A DNA stretch of 64,000 nt, taken from the NCBI RefSeq assembly GCF_001701025.1, contig NZ_CP016793.1:5084001-5148000 (forward strand), given 5' to 3'. Positions within the stretch are counted from its first letter, which is position 1. Each line of letters opens with the position of its first letter. Origin of the DNA: Lentzea guizhouensis. GTDB taxonomy: Bacteria > Actinomycetota > Actinomycetes > Mycobacteriales > Pseudonocardiaceae. Below are positions 35,063 to 42,354 of the stretch, in pieces. A model generated the notes under the pieces. That model was not told the origin of the DNA. It did not search any database and saw only the letters and a list, made by a program, of their open reading frames with translations. The translations under genes and the position numbers were made by a program.

Positions 35063-35964
35063 AGCAGGCTCCACGAGTTCAGCAGCACGCCGACAGCGGA
35101 ACGGCCGGCCTCGCCCAGCACCGACGCGGGCGGACGCACGTCCCGGCGGCACAACCCGAGCTGTGCCAGCGCTTCCTTCACCACCGACACGTTGTTCGCC
35201 GACTCGTTCGCCGCCCGCAGCTCCTCGAACCCGCGCACGAACTCCCAGATCTCCATCGCCGCTCCGAACTCCCCGGCCCGCAGGCAGCCGAAGAACTGCA
35301 CCGACAGCTGCGGCGCCACGTTCGCCAGCCCGGACGTGAACCCCGTTGCCCCGACGGCGAAGTAGCCGGGCGCGGACAGCTCGGCCAGCCCCGCGACCCA
35401 CGTCAGCCGGTCGAGTCCGGCGTCGCGCGCCACCGAGGCGAACCGCACCGGGTCCGGCACCGCGTACTTCACGCCCACGACGTTCGGGCACGCGTCGGCG
35501 AGCGCGGCGATCTGCGCGCCACCGATCCGCGGGTTGCGCACGTAGAGGACCACGCTCAGCTCGGGCACCGAGTCGGCGATCGCCCGGTGGTAGTCGACCC
35601 AGCCGTCGAGCGACACGTACGGGTGCGCGGGCTGGTGGACCATCACGCCCTGGGCACCGTGCGCGTCGGCGAACCGGGCGCTCCTGACGGCGGTCTCCAG
35701 GTCGTGCCCGACACCGGCGATGATCGACGCCCGCCCGCCCACGGTGTCGACGGTGACCCGCAGCGCGCGCTCGGTCTCCGCGGGGGACAGCGTGGAGAAC
35801 TCGCTGGTGTTGCCGTTCGGCGTGACGACGGAGATGCCGCCGTCCACCATCCGGTCGAGGACCGCGGCGTAGCTCTTCTCGTCGACGGCTCCGTCCGCGT
35901 CGAACGGCGTGACGGTGATCGCCACGACGGACGCCAGCTGGTCGGAGAGGTCATCGAACGACAT
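35059..35964 (-). CDS. DHDPS/DapA-family aldolase or dehydratase (sugar-acid catabolism)
   Basis: A 301-residue TIM-barrel enzyme of the dihydrodipicolinate synthase family. It has VTPFDADGAVDEKSYAAVLD, VVTPNGNTSEFSTLSPAETE, IIAGVGHDLETAVRSARFAD, the catalytic Tyr in LSVVLYVRNPR and the Schiff-base Lys in PNVVGVKYAVPDP. In this operon it more likely acts on a 2-keto-3-deoxy sugar acid made by the neighbouring dehydratase (KDG aldolase or 2-keto-3-deoxyarabonate dehydratase type) than in lysine synthesis. ATG 35964 has GAGGAG upstream and lies inside the 3' end of the gntR gene; its stop overlaps the dehydratase start. Confidence 0.9.
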   Translation of the reverse strand: MSFDDLSDQLASVVAITVTPFDADGAVDEKSYAAVLDRMVDGGISVVTPNGNTSEFSTLSPAETERALRVTVDTVGGRASIIAGVGHDLETAVRSARFADAHGAQGVMVHQPAHPYVSLDGWVDYHRAIADSVPELSVVLYVRNPRIGGAQIAALADACPNVVGVKYAVPDPVRFASVARDAGLDRLTWVAGLAELSAPGYFAVGATGFTSGLANVAPQLSVQFFGCLRAGEFGAAMEIWEFVRGFEELRAANESANNVSVVKEALAQLGLCRRDVRPPASVLGEAGRSAVGVLLNSWSLL

Positions 35965-36598
35965 CGGGGAGCTCCTCGGTGAGACGGTCGGCGAATGTCC
36001 GTATGTGGCGGCGCAGCAGTTCGGTCGCGAGGCCGGCATCGCGGTCGGTGGCGGCGGCGAGGATCGCGCGGTGCTCGGCGGCCTCCGCTTCCCATGTCGG
36101 GTGCAGGCCCCAGCCCGCGACGGTGACGAGCGCCGCCTGGTCGCGCAGGCCGTCGAGGATCTCGACCATCAACGGGTTGCCGCAGCCGGCGTACAGCGCC
36201 CGGTGGAACCGCCGGTTGGCGAGGCTGCGGCGGGCGAGGTCATCGGTGTCCTCCAGCGCGAGCGCCGCCTCGTCGAACGACGCCCCGAGCTCCACCGCAC
36301 GCCGCAGCGCCTCGGGTTCCAGCAGCAGCCGCACGTCGTAGAGCGCGGCGGCCATCGCGGCGTCGACGGTCCGCACGGCGGCGCCCTTGTAGGGGCTCAT
36401 CACGACGAGACCGGACCCGACGAGCGTCTTCAACGCCTCCCGCACCGGGGTCTTCGAGACGGTCAGCCACGCGGCCAGATCTGTTTCCACGAGCGCCTGA
36501 CCGGGCTTCAGCTCTCCGTTGAGAATCGCTTCTTTGATCGATTCCAGAACGAAGTCCGTTCTCGACGCAGGCGGCGTTCCGGCCTGGTCATACATCAT
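35951..36598 (-). CDS. GntR-family regulator, FCD subfamily
   Basis: A 215-residue regulator starting at ATG 36598 (a second ATG follows directly). The winged HTH reads SIKEAILNGELKPGQALVET, DLAAWLTVSKTPVREALKTL, VGSGLVVMSPYKGAAVRTV. The FCD ligand domain (DVRLLLEPEALRRAVELGAS, DLARRSLANRRFHRALYAGC, RHIRTFADRLTEEL) has the Asp/His residues that bind a metal and carboxylate effector, fitting a sugar-acid inducer. It is the first gene of the gntR-dapA-like-dehydratase operon and overlaps the next gene by 14 bp. A palindrome over its start codon suggests autorepression. Confidence 0.93.
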   Translation of the reverse strand: MMYDQAGTPPASRTDFVLESIKEAILNGELKPGQALVETDLAAWLTVSKTPVREALKTLVGSGLVVMSPYKGAAVRTVDAAMAAALYDVRLLLEPEALRRAVELGASFDEAALALEDTDDLARRSLANRRFHRALYAGCGNPLMVEILDGLRDQAALVTVAGWGLHPTWEAEAAEHRAILAAATDRDAGLATELLRRHIRTFADRLTEELPDVVR

Positions 36599-36604
36599 AT
36601 ATGA
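36595..36604. promoter_or_regulatory. Palindrome over the gntR start, candidate operator
   Basis: tcatatatga is a perfect 10-bp palindrome that includes the gntR ATG. Its AT-rich sequence stands out in this GC-rich region. FCD-type GntR proteins commonly bind short palindromes near their own start; binding here is inferred. Confidence 0.45.
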
Positions 36605-36674
36605 GAGCTTAAGTGCAGGTCACGGCCCAGGTCAACCTCGTGCTGTGGGGTGCACAACCTCTTGGTATCTGCGT

Positions 36675-36702
36675 TGAACCAACTTCCTCGTAGCGCCGTT
36701 TT
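36675..36702 (+). promoter_or_regulatory. ECF (SigL-type) promoter
   Basis: TGAACC (36675-36680), 16 bp, then CGTTTT (36697-36702). The same -35 with the same spacing and CGTGTG occurs at 39976-40003 before the ECF sigma gene. The mycobacterial SigL consensus is TGAACC-N16/17-CGT. It would transcribe the anti-sigma-like gene at 36800. Confidence 0.65.
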
Positions 36703-36746
36703 GAAGGTGTTGGTCACCGCAGGAACGCGGAACAGGAGGAGAGAAA

Positions 36747-36806
36747 GTGCGGTGTTCCCACATCCATGGGCACCACGACGAGCTGAACGAGATCACCACA
36801 TGCTGA
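36747..36806 (+). CDS. Possible 19-residue leader peptide
   Basis: GTG 36747 follows an excellent ribosome site (AGGAGGAG at 36735-36742) and opens a 19-codon frame rich in His and with two Cys (CSHIHGHHDELNEITTC). It ends TGA at 36804-36806, overlapping the ATG at 36800 of the next gene. It may be a leader that couples translation, or the ribosome site may simply serve a mis-assigned start. No homologue is known to me. Confidence 0.35.
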   Translation: MRCSHIHGHHDELNEITTC

Positions 36807-37288
36807 AGGAAGAGCTACCACCGGAGGCCGCGCTCGACGGCCCACCACCGGACGCGGACCACGTCCTGCAGCGCACACTGGGCACGGTCCGCCGGGAACG
36901 CCACGACGCCGGCCGCCGTCGTGGTCGCGTCATGGCCGCGACCTCCACGTTCATGGTCGCGGGGGCGCTCGCCGGCGGGGTGTGGCTGGGGCAGGACACC
37001 GGGGACACCGTCCTGCGGGGGACCTCGGCGGCCGGTGCGCACCTGGCCGTGCAGGTCACCGACACCGAGGGCGGGCTGCGGCTGGTCGCGACGGTCGACG
37101 GCGTGCAGGGCGGGGAAGCCTGCTGGCTGGTGGTGCACACGAAGGACGGGCGCACGTTCACCGCGGGGTCGTGGCGGGCGAACGAGGACGAGGTGACGCT
37201 CTCGGGCTCCGCGATGGTGCGCGCGGCCGACGTGGCGGGCGTGAGCGTGATGAACCACGACCGCACGCCGTTGATCACGGCCGGGTGA
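36800..37288 (+). CDS. Anti-sigma-factor-like membrane protein lacking the zinc-binding domain
   Basis: A 162-residue protein. LPPEAALDGPPPDADHVLQR then TLGTVRRER closely parallels the middle of the anti-sigma factor at 40615 (VPPEAMLDGPPEGGDLLLQR then TLRQVRSER). A membrane helix lies at about 40-62 (VMAATSTFMVAGALAGGVWL), and an outer domain (LRLVATVDGVQGGEACWLVV, GRTFTAGSWRANEDEVTLSG) parallels the outer domain of that anti-sigma factor. The N-terminal His-x3-Cys-x2-Cys sigma-binding domain is absent. It is therefore a paralogue without the sigma-binding part. A SigL-type promoter precedes it, suggesting it belongs to the regulon of the ECF sigma factor at 40067. A decoy or sensor role is inference. 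Confidence 0.75.
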   Translation: MLKEELPPEAALDGPPPDADHVLQRTLGTVRRERHDAGRRRGRVMAATSTFMVAGALAGGVWLGQDTGDTVLRGTSAAGAHLAVQVTDTEGGLRLVATVDGVQGGEACWLVVHTKDGRTFTAGSWRANEDEVTLSGSAMVRAADVAGVSVMNHDRTPLITAG

Positions 37289-37295
37289 GGGGGAA

Positions 37296-37331
37296 GTCCG
37301 GGCCGCCCAGGGGGTGGGGAGCGGCCCGGAC
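37296..37331. terminator. Hairpin between convergent genes
   Basis: gtccgggccgc (37296-37306) pairs perfectly with gcggcccggac (37321-37331) around a 14-base loop, in the short gap between the anti-sigma-like gene and the convergent oxidoreductase gene. No long T-tract follows on either side, so termination strength is uncertain. Confidence 0.6.
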
Positions 37332-37337
37332 CTGGTC

Positions 37338-38363
37338 TCAGGCCACGGCCGGCGTCGCCCGCAGCTCCTTGTGCAGGACGGGGAGCACCTCCTCGCCGAC
37401 GAGCTCGATCGTCCGGTGCACCTCCTTCTCCGGCACGCCGCCGAAGTCGGCGCTCCACAGCTGCCGCCGGTACGGGCCGAACGCCTGCCGGGTCGCCATT
37501 ACCTTCTCGACCACCTGCGCCGGACTGCCCACCGTGAGGCCGGTGTGCCGGTTCGCCAGGTCGAGGTCCTGGCCGCGGTAGAGGTCGTGGCCGTCGAAGT
37601 GCGGCCGGTACTCGTCGACCGCGTCCTGCGAACGAGCACGCACGTAGAACGCGCCGCCCGCACCCACCACGGCGTCCTCGGCCGCGCCGTGCCCGTGCTC
37701 GGCGTAGAGCGACCGGTAGAACTCGACGTAGCGCTTGTAGAAGTCGATCGGCACGAGCAGGTTGTTCACGAAGAACCCGTCGCCGTACCTCCCGGCCTGC
37801 TGCGCGATCTCCGGTGACCGGATCGAGCCGTGCCAGACGAAGGGCGGCTTGCCGTCCAACGGCCTGGGCATCGCGGTGAAGTCGCGCAACGGCGCGCGGA
37901 ACCGGCCGGACCAGGTGACCACGTCGTTGTCCCAGAGCTGCCGCAGCAGCGCGTAGTTCTCGACGGCGAGCGCGATGCCGTCCTCCGGTCGCTGGCCGAA
38001 CGCGGTGTAGGTCTCCGCGCTGACACCGCGGCCGAGCATCAGGTCCACCCGGTCCTGCGAGAGGTGCTGCAGCGTCGCGAACTCCTCGGCGACGCGCACC
38101 GGGTCGTTGGTCGTGATCAGGGTGACCGCGGTGGAGAGCGTGATCCGCGAGGTCTGCCCCGCGATGAACCCGAGCACGGTCGCCGGGCTGCTCGAGACCC
38201 AGCCCTGCGCGTGGTGCTCGCCGAACGCGAAGACGTCGAACCCGGCCTCTTCCGCGTGCTTGGCGATGCGGACGTTCGCGAGGAGCCGCTCCTGCTCGGA
38301 CGGGGTGTACCCGGTGGTGACGTCGACCCTGATGTCACCCAGTCCGAAGAGTCCGAACTCCAT
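37338..38363 (-). CDS. LLM-class flavin-dependent oxidoreductase (luciferase-like)
   Basis: A 341-residue bacterial luciferase-like protein: MEFGLFGLGDIRVDVTTGYT, ERLLANVRIAKHAEEAGFDV, FAFGEHHAQGWVSSSPATVL, RITLSTAVTLITTNDPVRVA, EEFATLQHLSQDRVDLMLGR and GVSAETYTAFG. These are the F420/FMN-dependent monooxygenase or dehydrogenase signatures of the family. The substrate is unknown. ATG 38363 has GGGGAGAGGGG upstream. It is divergent from a MarR gene; two palindromes between them point to MarR control. Confidence 0.92.
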   Translation of the reverse strand: MEFGLFGLGDIRVDVTTGYTPSEQERLLANVRIAKHAEEAGFDVFAFGEHHAQGWVSSSPATVLGFIAGQTSRITLSTAVTLITTNDPVRVAEEFATLQHLSQDRVDLMLGRGVSAETYTAFGQRPEDGIALAVENYALLRQLWDNDVVTWSGRFRAPLRDFTAMPRPLDGKPPFVWHGSIRSPEIAQQAGRYGDGFFVNNLLVPIDFYKRYVEFYRSLYAEHGHGAAEDAVVGAGGAFYVRARSQDAVDEYRPHFDGHDLYRGQDLDLANRHTGLTVGSPAQVVEKVMATRQAFGPYRRQLWSADFGGVPEKEVHRTIELVGEEVLPVLHKELRATPAVA

Positions 38364-38384
38364 CGCCTGCCCCTCTCCCCAATT

Positions 38385-38439
38385 TGCTGATACATCAGCA
38401 TCGTAGGGCATTGGCTGATGTATCAGCAACTAGTAGAAT
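38385..38439 (+). promoter_or_regulatory. Two MarR-type operators over the marR promoter
   Basis: tgctgatacatcagca (38385-38400) and gctgatgtatcagc (38414-38427) are near-identical palindromes with centres 28 bp apart. The second overlaps a -35-like TTGGCT (38411-38416) that is 17 bp from TAGAAT (38434-38439). The -10 lies so close to GTG 38447 that the marR mRNA is probably leaderless. The left operator covers the region upstream of the divergent oxidoreductase. Confidence 0.75.
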
Positions 38440-38446
38440 CGCCGGT

Positions 38447-38890
38447 GTGGATCACATGACGGCGTTGGACGAGCGCGAGAAGTCGCTCTGGAAGGCGTGG
38501 CTGGAGCTCAACCGCTGCCTCGTGGTCGCCACCGAGCGCCAGCTGCTCGACAACGGCCTGTCGTGCGCGGACTACGAGCTGCTCGTGCCGCTGACCGAGG
38601 CGGCGGACGGTGTCGTGCGGGCCCGTGAGCTGCGCACCGCCGTCGGCTGGGACCGCAGCCGGCTCGCCCACCAGCTCAAGCGCATGGAGCAGCGCGGGCT
38701 GGTCGAACGCTCCGACTGCCCCGGTGACGCGCGGGCGACGATGGTGGCGATCACCGAGGAGGGCAGGCGCGCGGTCGCCGAGGCCACGCCGGGGCACGTC
38801 GAGACGGTGCGCCAGGAGCTGTTCGACAAGCTCGAAGAGGGCGAGGTCGAGACGTTGCTGCGGATCTACGACCGGCTGCTCGCGAAGTAG
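38447..38890 (+). CDS. MarR-family transcriptional regulator
   Basis: A 147-residue regulator. The winged helix is clear: CADYELLVPLTEAADGVVRA, RELRTAVGWDRSRLAHQLKR, MEQRGLVERSDCPGDARATM, VAITEEGRRAV. GTG 38447 is chosen because the TAGAAT promoter element ends eight bases upstream and no ribosome site exists, as in leaderless actinobacterial genes; ATG 38456 is the alternative. It most likely represses the divergent luciferase-like oxidoreductase and itself through the two palindromes between them, releasing on binding of a phenolic or oxidising compound (family knowledge). Confidence 0.92.
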   Translation: MDHMTALDEREKSLWKAWLELNRCLVVATERQLLDNGLSCADYELLVPLTEAADGVVRARELRTAVGWDRSRLAHQLKRMEQRGLVERSDCPGDARATMVAITEEGRRAVAEATPGHVETVRQELFDKLEEGEVETLLRIYDRLLAK

Positions 38891-38975
38891 CCGGCGCTCG
38901 TCCTTCCGGTGGTGCGGCGGGTGATCTGACCCCGTCACCGGTCGATAGACTGGCCGGAGTGTGGAAGGAACCGGA

Positions 38976-39911
38976 GTGAGCCGCCGGCCTGTCGTCGCCG
39001 TCGCGGTGCTGGCGGTGGTCGTCGTCATGACCGCCGGTTTCGTGCTGTTCGGCGGCACCTCGAACGGCACGCCCGACGCCGACATGTACGTGAGCGAGCT
39101 CGACCGGACGGTGAGCGAGCCGAACACGCCCGGCGTGGTGCTCCGCTGCGGCACGAACGAGAAGCGGCACCTCAACGCCGACAACCCGGTCGTGTCGCCC
39201 GGCATCCCGTTCGGCGCGCACCACACACACGAGTACGTGGGCAACGAGTCGGCGAACGCGATGTCGACGAACACCTCCCTCGCACAGGCACCGTCCACGT
39301 GCGAGAAGGACGACCGGTCGACCTACTACTGGCCGGTGCTGCGCCTGACCGACGGCACAGGCCACGACGTGCACGCCGACGGTGGCGGTCTGCACGGCAA
39401 CACCGGTGAGGTGCTGGCGCCGGCGAGCGTCGAGGTCCGGTACGACGGCAGCCCGGTCAGCGACGTGCTGCCGATGCCGCGGTTCCTGCGCCTGATCACC
39501 GGCGACCCGAGCGCCTACACCAACGACTACGGCCCCAACACGCGGGCGCGGTGGGGCTGCGCGGACCAGCCGGACCGGTACACGACGAAGTACCCGCTGT
39601 GCGCCCCCGGCGTGCGCACCCTGCGCCGCTACGAGTTCCCGAGCTGCTGGGACGGCAGCAACACCGACAGCGCCTCGCACCGCACGCACGTGGTGTTCGC
39701 GCTCGCCGGCGGCACCTGCCCGGCCAAGACGTTCCCCGTCCCGCGCCTGCACGTGACGGTCGGCTACGACGTCCCGGCGGGGCGCCCGTTCGCGATCGAC
39801 AGCTTCGCCGAGGAGCTGCGCGACCCGGCCACCGACCACGGCATGTTCATCAACGTCATGCCGCAGGCCGTGATGGACGAACTGGTGAAGCATCTGAACC
39901 GGATGCGGTGA
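38976..39911 (+). CDS. Secreted/membrane-anchored DUF1996 protein
   Basis: About 311 residues from GTG 38976 (GGAAGGA upstream; GTG 38961 also in frame). An N-terminal hydrophobic helix (VVAVAVLAVVVVMTAGFVLF) acts as signal or anchor. The exported part matches DUF1996: FGAHHTHEYVGNESANAMST, STYYWPVLRLTDG, PRFLRLITGDPSAY, RYEFPSCWDGSNTDSASHRT and HVVFALAGGTCPAKTFPVPR. The many His, and the Cys pairs in SCWDG and GTCPA, suggest a disulfide-stabilised extracytoplasmic domain. Function of DUF1996 is unknown. It is upstream of, but separated by 155 bp from, the ECF sigma gene, which has its own promoter. Confidence 0.85.
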   Translation: MSRRPVVAVAVLAVVVVMTAGFVLFGGTSNGTPDADMYVSELDRTVSEPNTPGVVLRCGTNEKRHLNADNPVVSPGIPFGAHHTHEYVGNESANAMSTNTSLAQAPSTCEKDDRSTYYWPVLRLTDGTGHDVHADGGGLHGNTGEVLAPASVEVRYDGSPVSDVLPMPRFLRLITGDPSAYTNDYGPNTRARWGCADQPDRYTTKYPLCAPGVRTLRRYEFPSCWDGSNTDSASHRTHVVFALAGGTCPAKTFPVPRLHVTVGYDVPAGRPFAIDSFAEELRDPATDHGMFINVMPQAVMDELVKHLNRMR

Positions 39912-39975
39912 GCTGCGGTTCGGGGCCTGCCACCGCACCCGGCTACCATCCGGCTCGCTTTCGTTGGAACTTCGT

Positions 39976-40003
39976 TGAACCGAAGCCACTGCCCGCTCGT
40001 GTG
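39976..40003 (+). promoter_or_regulatory. Autoregulatory ECF (SigL-type) promoter
   Basis: TGAACC (39976-39981), 16 bp, CGTGTG (39998-40003), an exact fit to the TGAACC-N16-CGTGTR pattern known for mycobacterial SigL. It lies 63 bp before the sigma gene start, consistent with autoregulation. Confidence 0.75.
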
Positions 40004-40066
40004 TCGGCTGAGGTCTGGAACAGGACGCCCACAAGAGGTGTTTCGTGGGCGGGGAGGAGTGGGTGG

Positions 40067-40618
40067 ATGGCGGCATTGTTCTCCCGCAAACGGGAGACCG
40101 CGGCCGACGAGGCACTGATCCGATCGCTCTACGAGGAGCATGGTCGGGCGTTGCTGGCGTACGCGACGCGGTTGACCGGCGACCGGGCGGCTGCCGAGGA
40201 CGTGGTCCAGGAGACCCTCGTCCGCGCGTGGCGCCACCCCGACGCCCTCGTGAACGGCAAGGGATCGGTGCGCGGCTGGCTGTTGACGGTCGCGCGCAAC
40301 ATCGTCACCGACCGGGTCCGCGCCAAGGCCGCGCGTCCCCAGGAGGTGGCCGAGTCCCCGGCGACGCCGCCGATCGAGCGCGACCACGCGGACCAGGTCG
40401 TCGACTCGGTGGTGGTGCTGGAGGCCCTCGACCGGTTGTCGTCCGACCACCGCGACGTGCTGATGGAGATCTACTTCCGCGGCCGCAGCGTGAGCGAGGC
40501 GGCAGCAGCCTTGGGGGTGCCACCGGGCACGGTGAAATCAAGATCGTATTACGCGTTGCGAGCCCTGAGGGAGACGTTCGGCGGTCAACAGGTCGCACTG
40601 AAGGGGGTGGCCGGATGA
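40067..40618 (+). CDS. sigL: ECF sigma factor, SigL-like
   Basis: A 183-residue extracytoplasmic-function sigma factor. Region 2 reads LIRSLYEEHGRALLAYATRL, AAAEDVVQETLVRAWRHPDA, VRGWLLTVARNIVTDRVRAK; region 4 reads LSSDHRDVLMEIYFRGRSVS, EAAAALGVPPGTVKSRSYYA. The layout resembles M. tuberculosis SigL. ATG 40067 has GGGGAGGAG eight bases upstream. It overlaps the anti-sigma gene by 4 bp. The matching SigL-type promoter in front of it, and another in front of 36800, support the subgroup assignment. SigL in mycobacteria responds to thiol/redox cues and controls exported proteins; conditions here are unknown. Confidence 0.9.
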   Translation: MAALFSRKRETAADEALIRSLYEEHGRALLAYATRLTGDRAAAEDVVQETLVRAWRHPDALVNGKGSVRGWLLTVARNIVTDRVRAKAARPQEVAESPATPPIERDHADQVVDSVVVLEALDRLSSDHRDVLMEIYFRGRSVSEAAAALGVPPGTVKSRSYYALRALRETFGGQQVALKGVAG

Positions 40619-41325
40619 CCACGCAGCACGACCCGCAGCTGCTCGGTGCTTACGTTCTGGGAGCACTGGACGAGCAGGAGGTGCGTGACATGGACCAGCA
40701 CCTGGCGTCCTGCCCCGACTGCACCCGTGAGCTCGAGGACCTCCGCGCCATGGAGGCCTACCTCGGCGAGGTGCCGCCGGAGGCCATGCTCGACGGCCCG
40801 CCGGAGGGCGGAGACCTGTTGCTGCAGCGCACGCTCCGCCAGGTGCGCTCGGAGCGCGGCGGCGTCGCCCGGCGCCGTCAGGTGACCCTGGGAGCCGCTG
40901 CCGCCGTGGTGGCGGCTTTGGTGCTCGGCGCAGGCGTGTTCGTCGGCAAGGCGACCTCGCCCGAGGGCGGCGGCATCGCCCAGCCGACCCCGACCGTCGC
41001 CCCCGACCCCACCGGTACGAAGCTCGCCACGGCCACCGACCCGGTGACCGGGGCGTCGATGACCGTGAAGGTCGTCCCGGCCGCCGGCTGGGTGCGGACC
41101 AACTTCGCGATCAACGGCATCCCCGAGGGCGAGAAGTGCCGGATCTTCGTGGTGGCCAAGGACGGCACCCGCCAGGAGGCAGGTTCCTGGCTGGTGTCGA
41201 AGAGGGGCGCCGCCGAGGGCACGAACCTGGACGGCTCCGCACTCGTGGCGCCGAACGACGTCAAGTCCGTCGTCGTCGAGAACACGGCGGGCAAGAAGTT
41301 CGTCGAGGTCCCGGTCCAGGCCTGA
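40615..41325 (+). CDS. Membrane anti-sigma factor with zinc-binding domain (RslA-like)
   Basis: A 236-residue protein. The N-terminal ZAS domain has HDPQLLGAYVLGALDEQEVR and the His29-x3-Cys33-x2-Cys36 motif (QHLASCPDC), which holds the ECF sigma factor until oxidation or zinc loss. One membrane helix at ~88-108 (LGAAAAVVAALVLGAGVFVG) is followed by an extracytoplasmic domain (TGASMTVKVVPAAGWVRTNF, GEKCRIFVVAKDGTRQEAGS). The arrangement matches RslA, the SigL antagonist, and RskA-type proteins. It starts inside the sigma stop (ATGA). A terminator follows. The shorter paralogue at 36800 repeats its middle and outer parts. Confidence 0.92.
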   Translation: MTTQHDPQLLGAYVLGALDEQEVRDMDQHLASCPDCTRELEDLRAMEAYLGEVPPEAMLDGPPEGGDLLLQRTLRQVRSERGGVARRRQVTLGAAAAVVAALVLGAGVFVGKATSPEGGGIAQPTPTVAPDPTGTKLATATDPVTGASMTVKVVPAAGWVRTNFAINGIPEGEKCRIFVVAKDGTRQEAGSWLVSKRGAAEGTNLDGSALVAPNDVKSVVVENTAGKKFVEVPVQA

Positions 41326-41339
41326 TGGTGTGCTGAGGA

Positions 41340-41370
41340 GGGCCGTTCCCGCTGCGGGAACGGCCCTTCG
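41340..41370. terminator. Rho-independent terminator
   Basis: A 12-bp perfect stem gggccgttcccg (41340-41351)/cgggaacggccc (41355-41366) with a 3-base loop, followed by TTCGTC. It sits between the anti-sigma gene and the convergent oxidoreductase gene and can serve both. Confidence 0.85.
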
Positions 41371-42315
41371 TCACGGCTTCAGCACAACCTTGCCGACGGT
41401 CGCCCTGGACTCCAGCGCCTCGTGGGCCTTCGCCGCGTCCCGCAACGCGAACGGCGGGTTGATCAGCGGCACGAACCGTCCGCTCGCGAGCCCCGCCATC
41501 GACTCCTCCTCCAACGTCCGCAGCCCGCGCCGCATCAGCCCCGGCCCCAGCGCGACGGTCGCGGTCAACGACTTCGGGTAGAGGTTGTCGACGCTGGTGT
41601 CCGTGGCCTTCCCGGACGCCCAGCCGTAGATGATCGCGCGCCCACCCACCCCGAGCGTCCCCAACGCGGCCGTGCCCACCTCCCCACCCACACCGTCGAG
41701 CACGACGGTGATGTCCTTGAGCCCGTCGGACCAGCCGGCCCGCGTGTAGTCGATGGCGGCGTCAGCACCGTTGCCCACGACGTGGTCGAGCTTCGCCCCC
41801 GACGCCAGCCCGATCACCCGCGCCCCGACGTTGCGCGCCTCCTGCACGAAGAGCGCTCCCATCCCACCGGCCGCCGACGTCACGAGCACCACGTCGTCAG
41901 CGGTCAGCCCGGCGGTGCCCAAGACACCGACCACCGTGCGCCCGGTGCCGATCATCGCCACCGCCGCCTCGAAGGACACGTCGTCCGGCAACGGGTGCAA
42001 CGACTCCACCGCCGCGACGGCGAGCTCGGCATAGCCACCGCTGGCCATGCCGAGGTGCACCACCACCCGGCGGCCGAGCCACTCGCTCGACACCTCGGGA
42101 CCTGTGGAGGTGACGACGCCGGCGACCTCGCGGCCGGGCGTCATGGGGAGGTCGACGGGGCCGAAGGCACCCTTGCGGATGGTGGTGTCGACGAGGTGGA
42201 CGCCCGCCGCGGCCACGGTGAGGCGGACCTGGCCGGGGCCTGGCGTCGGGTCGGGTACCTCCTCGAAGAGGAGGGTGGAGGCGGGACCGAGCTCGTACTG
42301 CCGAATCGCGAACAT
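41371..42315 (-). CDS. NADPH:quinone oxidoreductase-like zinc-type dehydrogenase
   Basis: A 314-residue medium-chain dehydrogenase of the quinone oxidoreductase group: MFAIRQYELGPASTLLFEEV, PDPTPGPGQVRLTVAAAGVH, PGREVAGVVTSTGPEV, ASGGYAELAVAAVESLHPLP, the nucleotide loop VTSAAGGMGALFVQEARNVG and VTVVLDGVGG-like ITVVLDGVGGEVGTAALGTL. Catalytic zinc ligands are absent, as usual for this group. It likely reduces quinones or enones with NADPH. ATG 42315 directly follows a promoter with a 19-bp spacer of the MerR-controlled kind, so expression is probably switched on by a MerR-family activator encoded elsewhere. Confidence 0.92.
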   Translation of the reverse strand: MFAIRQYELGPASTLLFEEVPDPTPGPGQVRLTVAAAGVHLVDTTIRKGAFGPVDLPMTPGREVAGVVTSTGPEVSSEWLGRRVVVHLGMASGGYAELAVAAVESLHPLPDDVSFEAAVAMIGTGRTVVGVLGTAGLTADDVVLVTSAAGGMGALFVQEARNVGARVIGLASGAKLDHVVGNGADAAIDYTRAGWSDGLKDITVVLDGVGGEVGTAALGTLGVGGRAIIYGWASGKATDTSVDNLYPKSLTATVALGPGLMRRGLRTLEEESMAGLASGRFVPLINPPFALRDAAKAHEALESRATVGKVVLKP

Positions 42316-42323
42316 GCTGACGA

Positions 42324-42354
42324 ACGCTATGAGCTCCAGTTAAGTGGAGGTCAA
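42324..42354 (-). promoter_or_regulatory. MerR-type promoter with 19-bp spacer
   Basis: On the minus strand, TTGACC (42354-42349) and TAGCGT (42329-42324) are 19 bp apart. The spacer carries an inverted repeat ctcca/tggag (42334-42338/42345-42349 on the + strand, six bases between arms). Over-long spacers with a dyad are the hallmark of MerR-activated promoters. The predicted start is about two bases before the ATG, so the mRNA would be almost leaderless. Confidence 0.7.
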
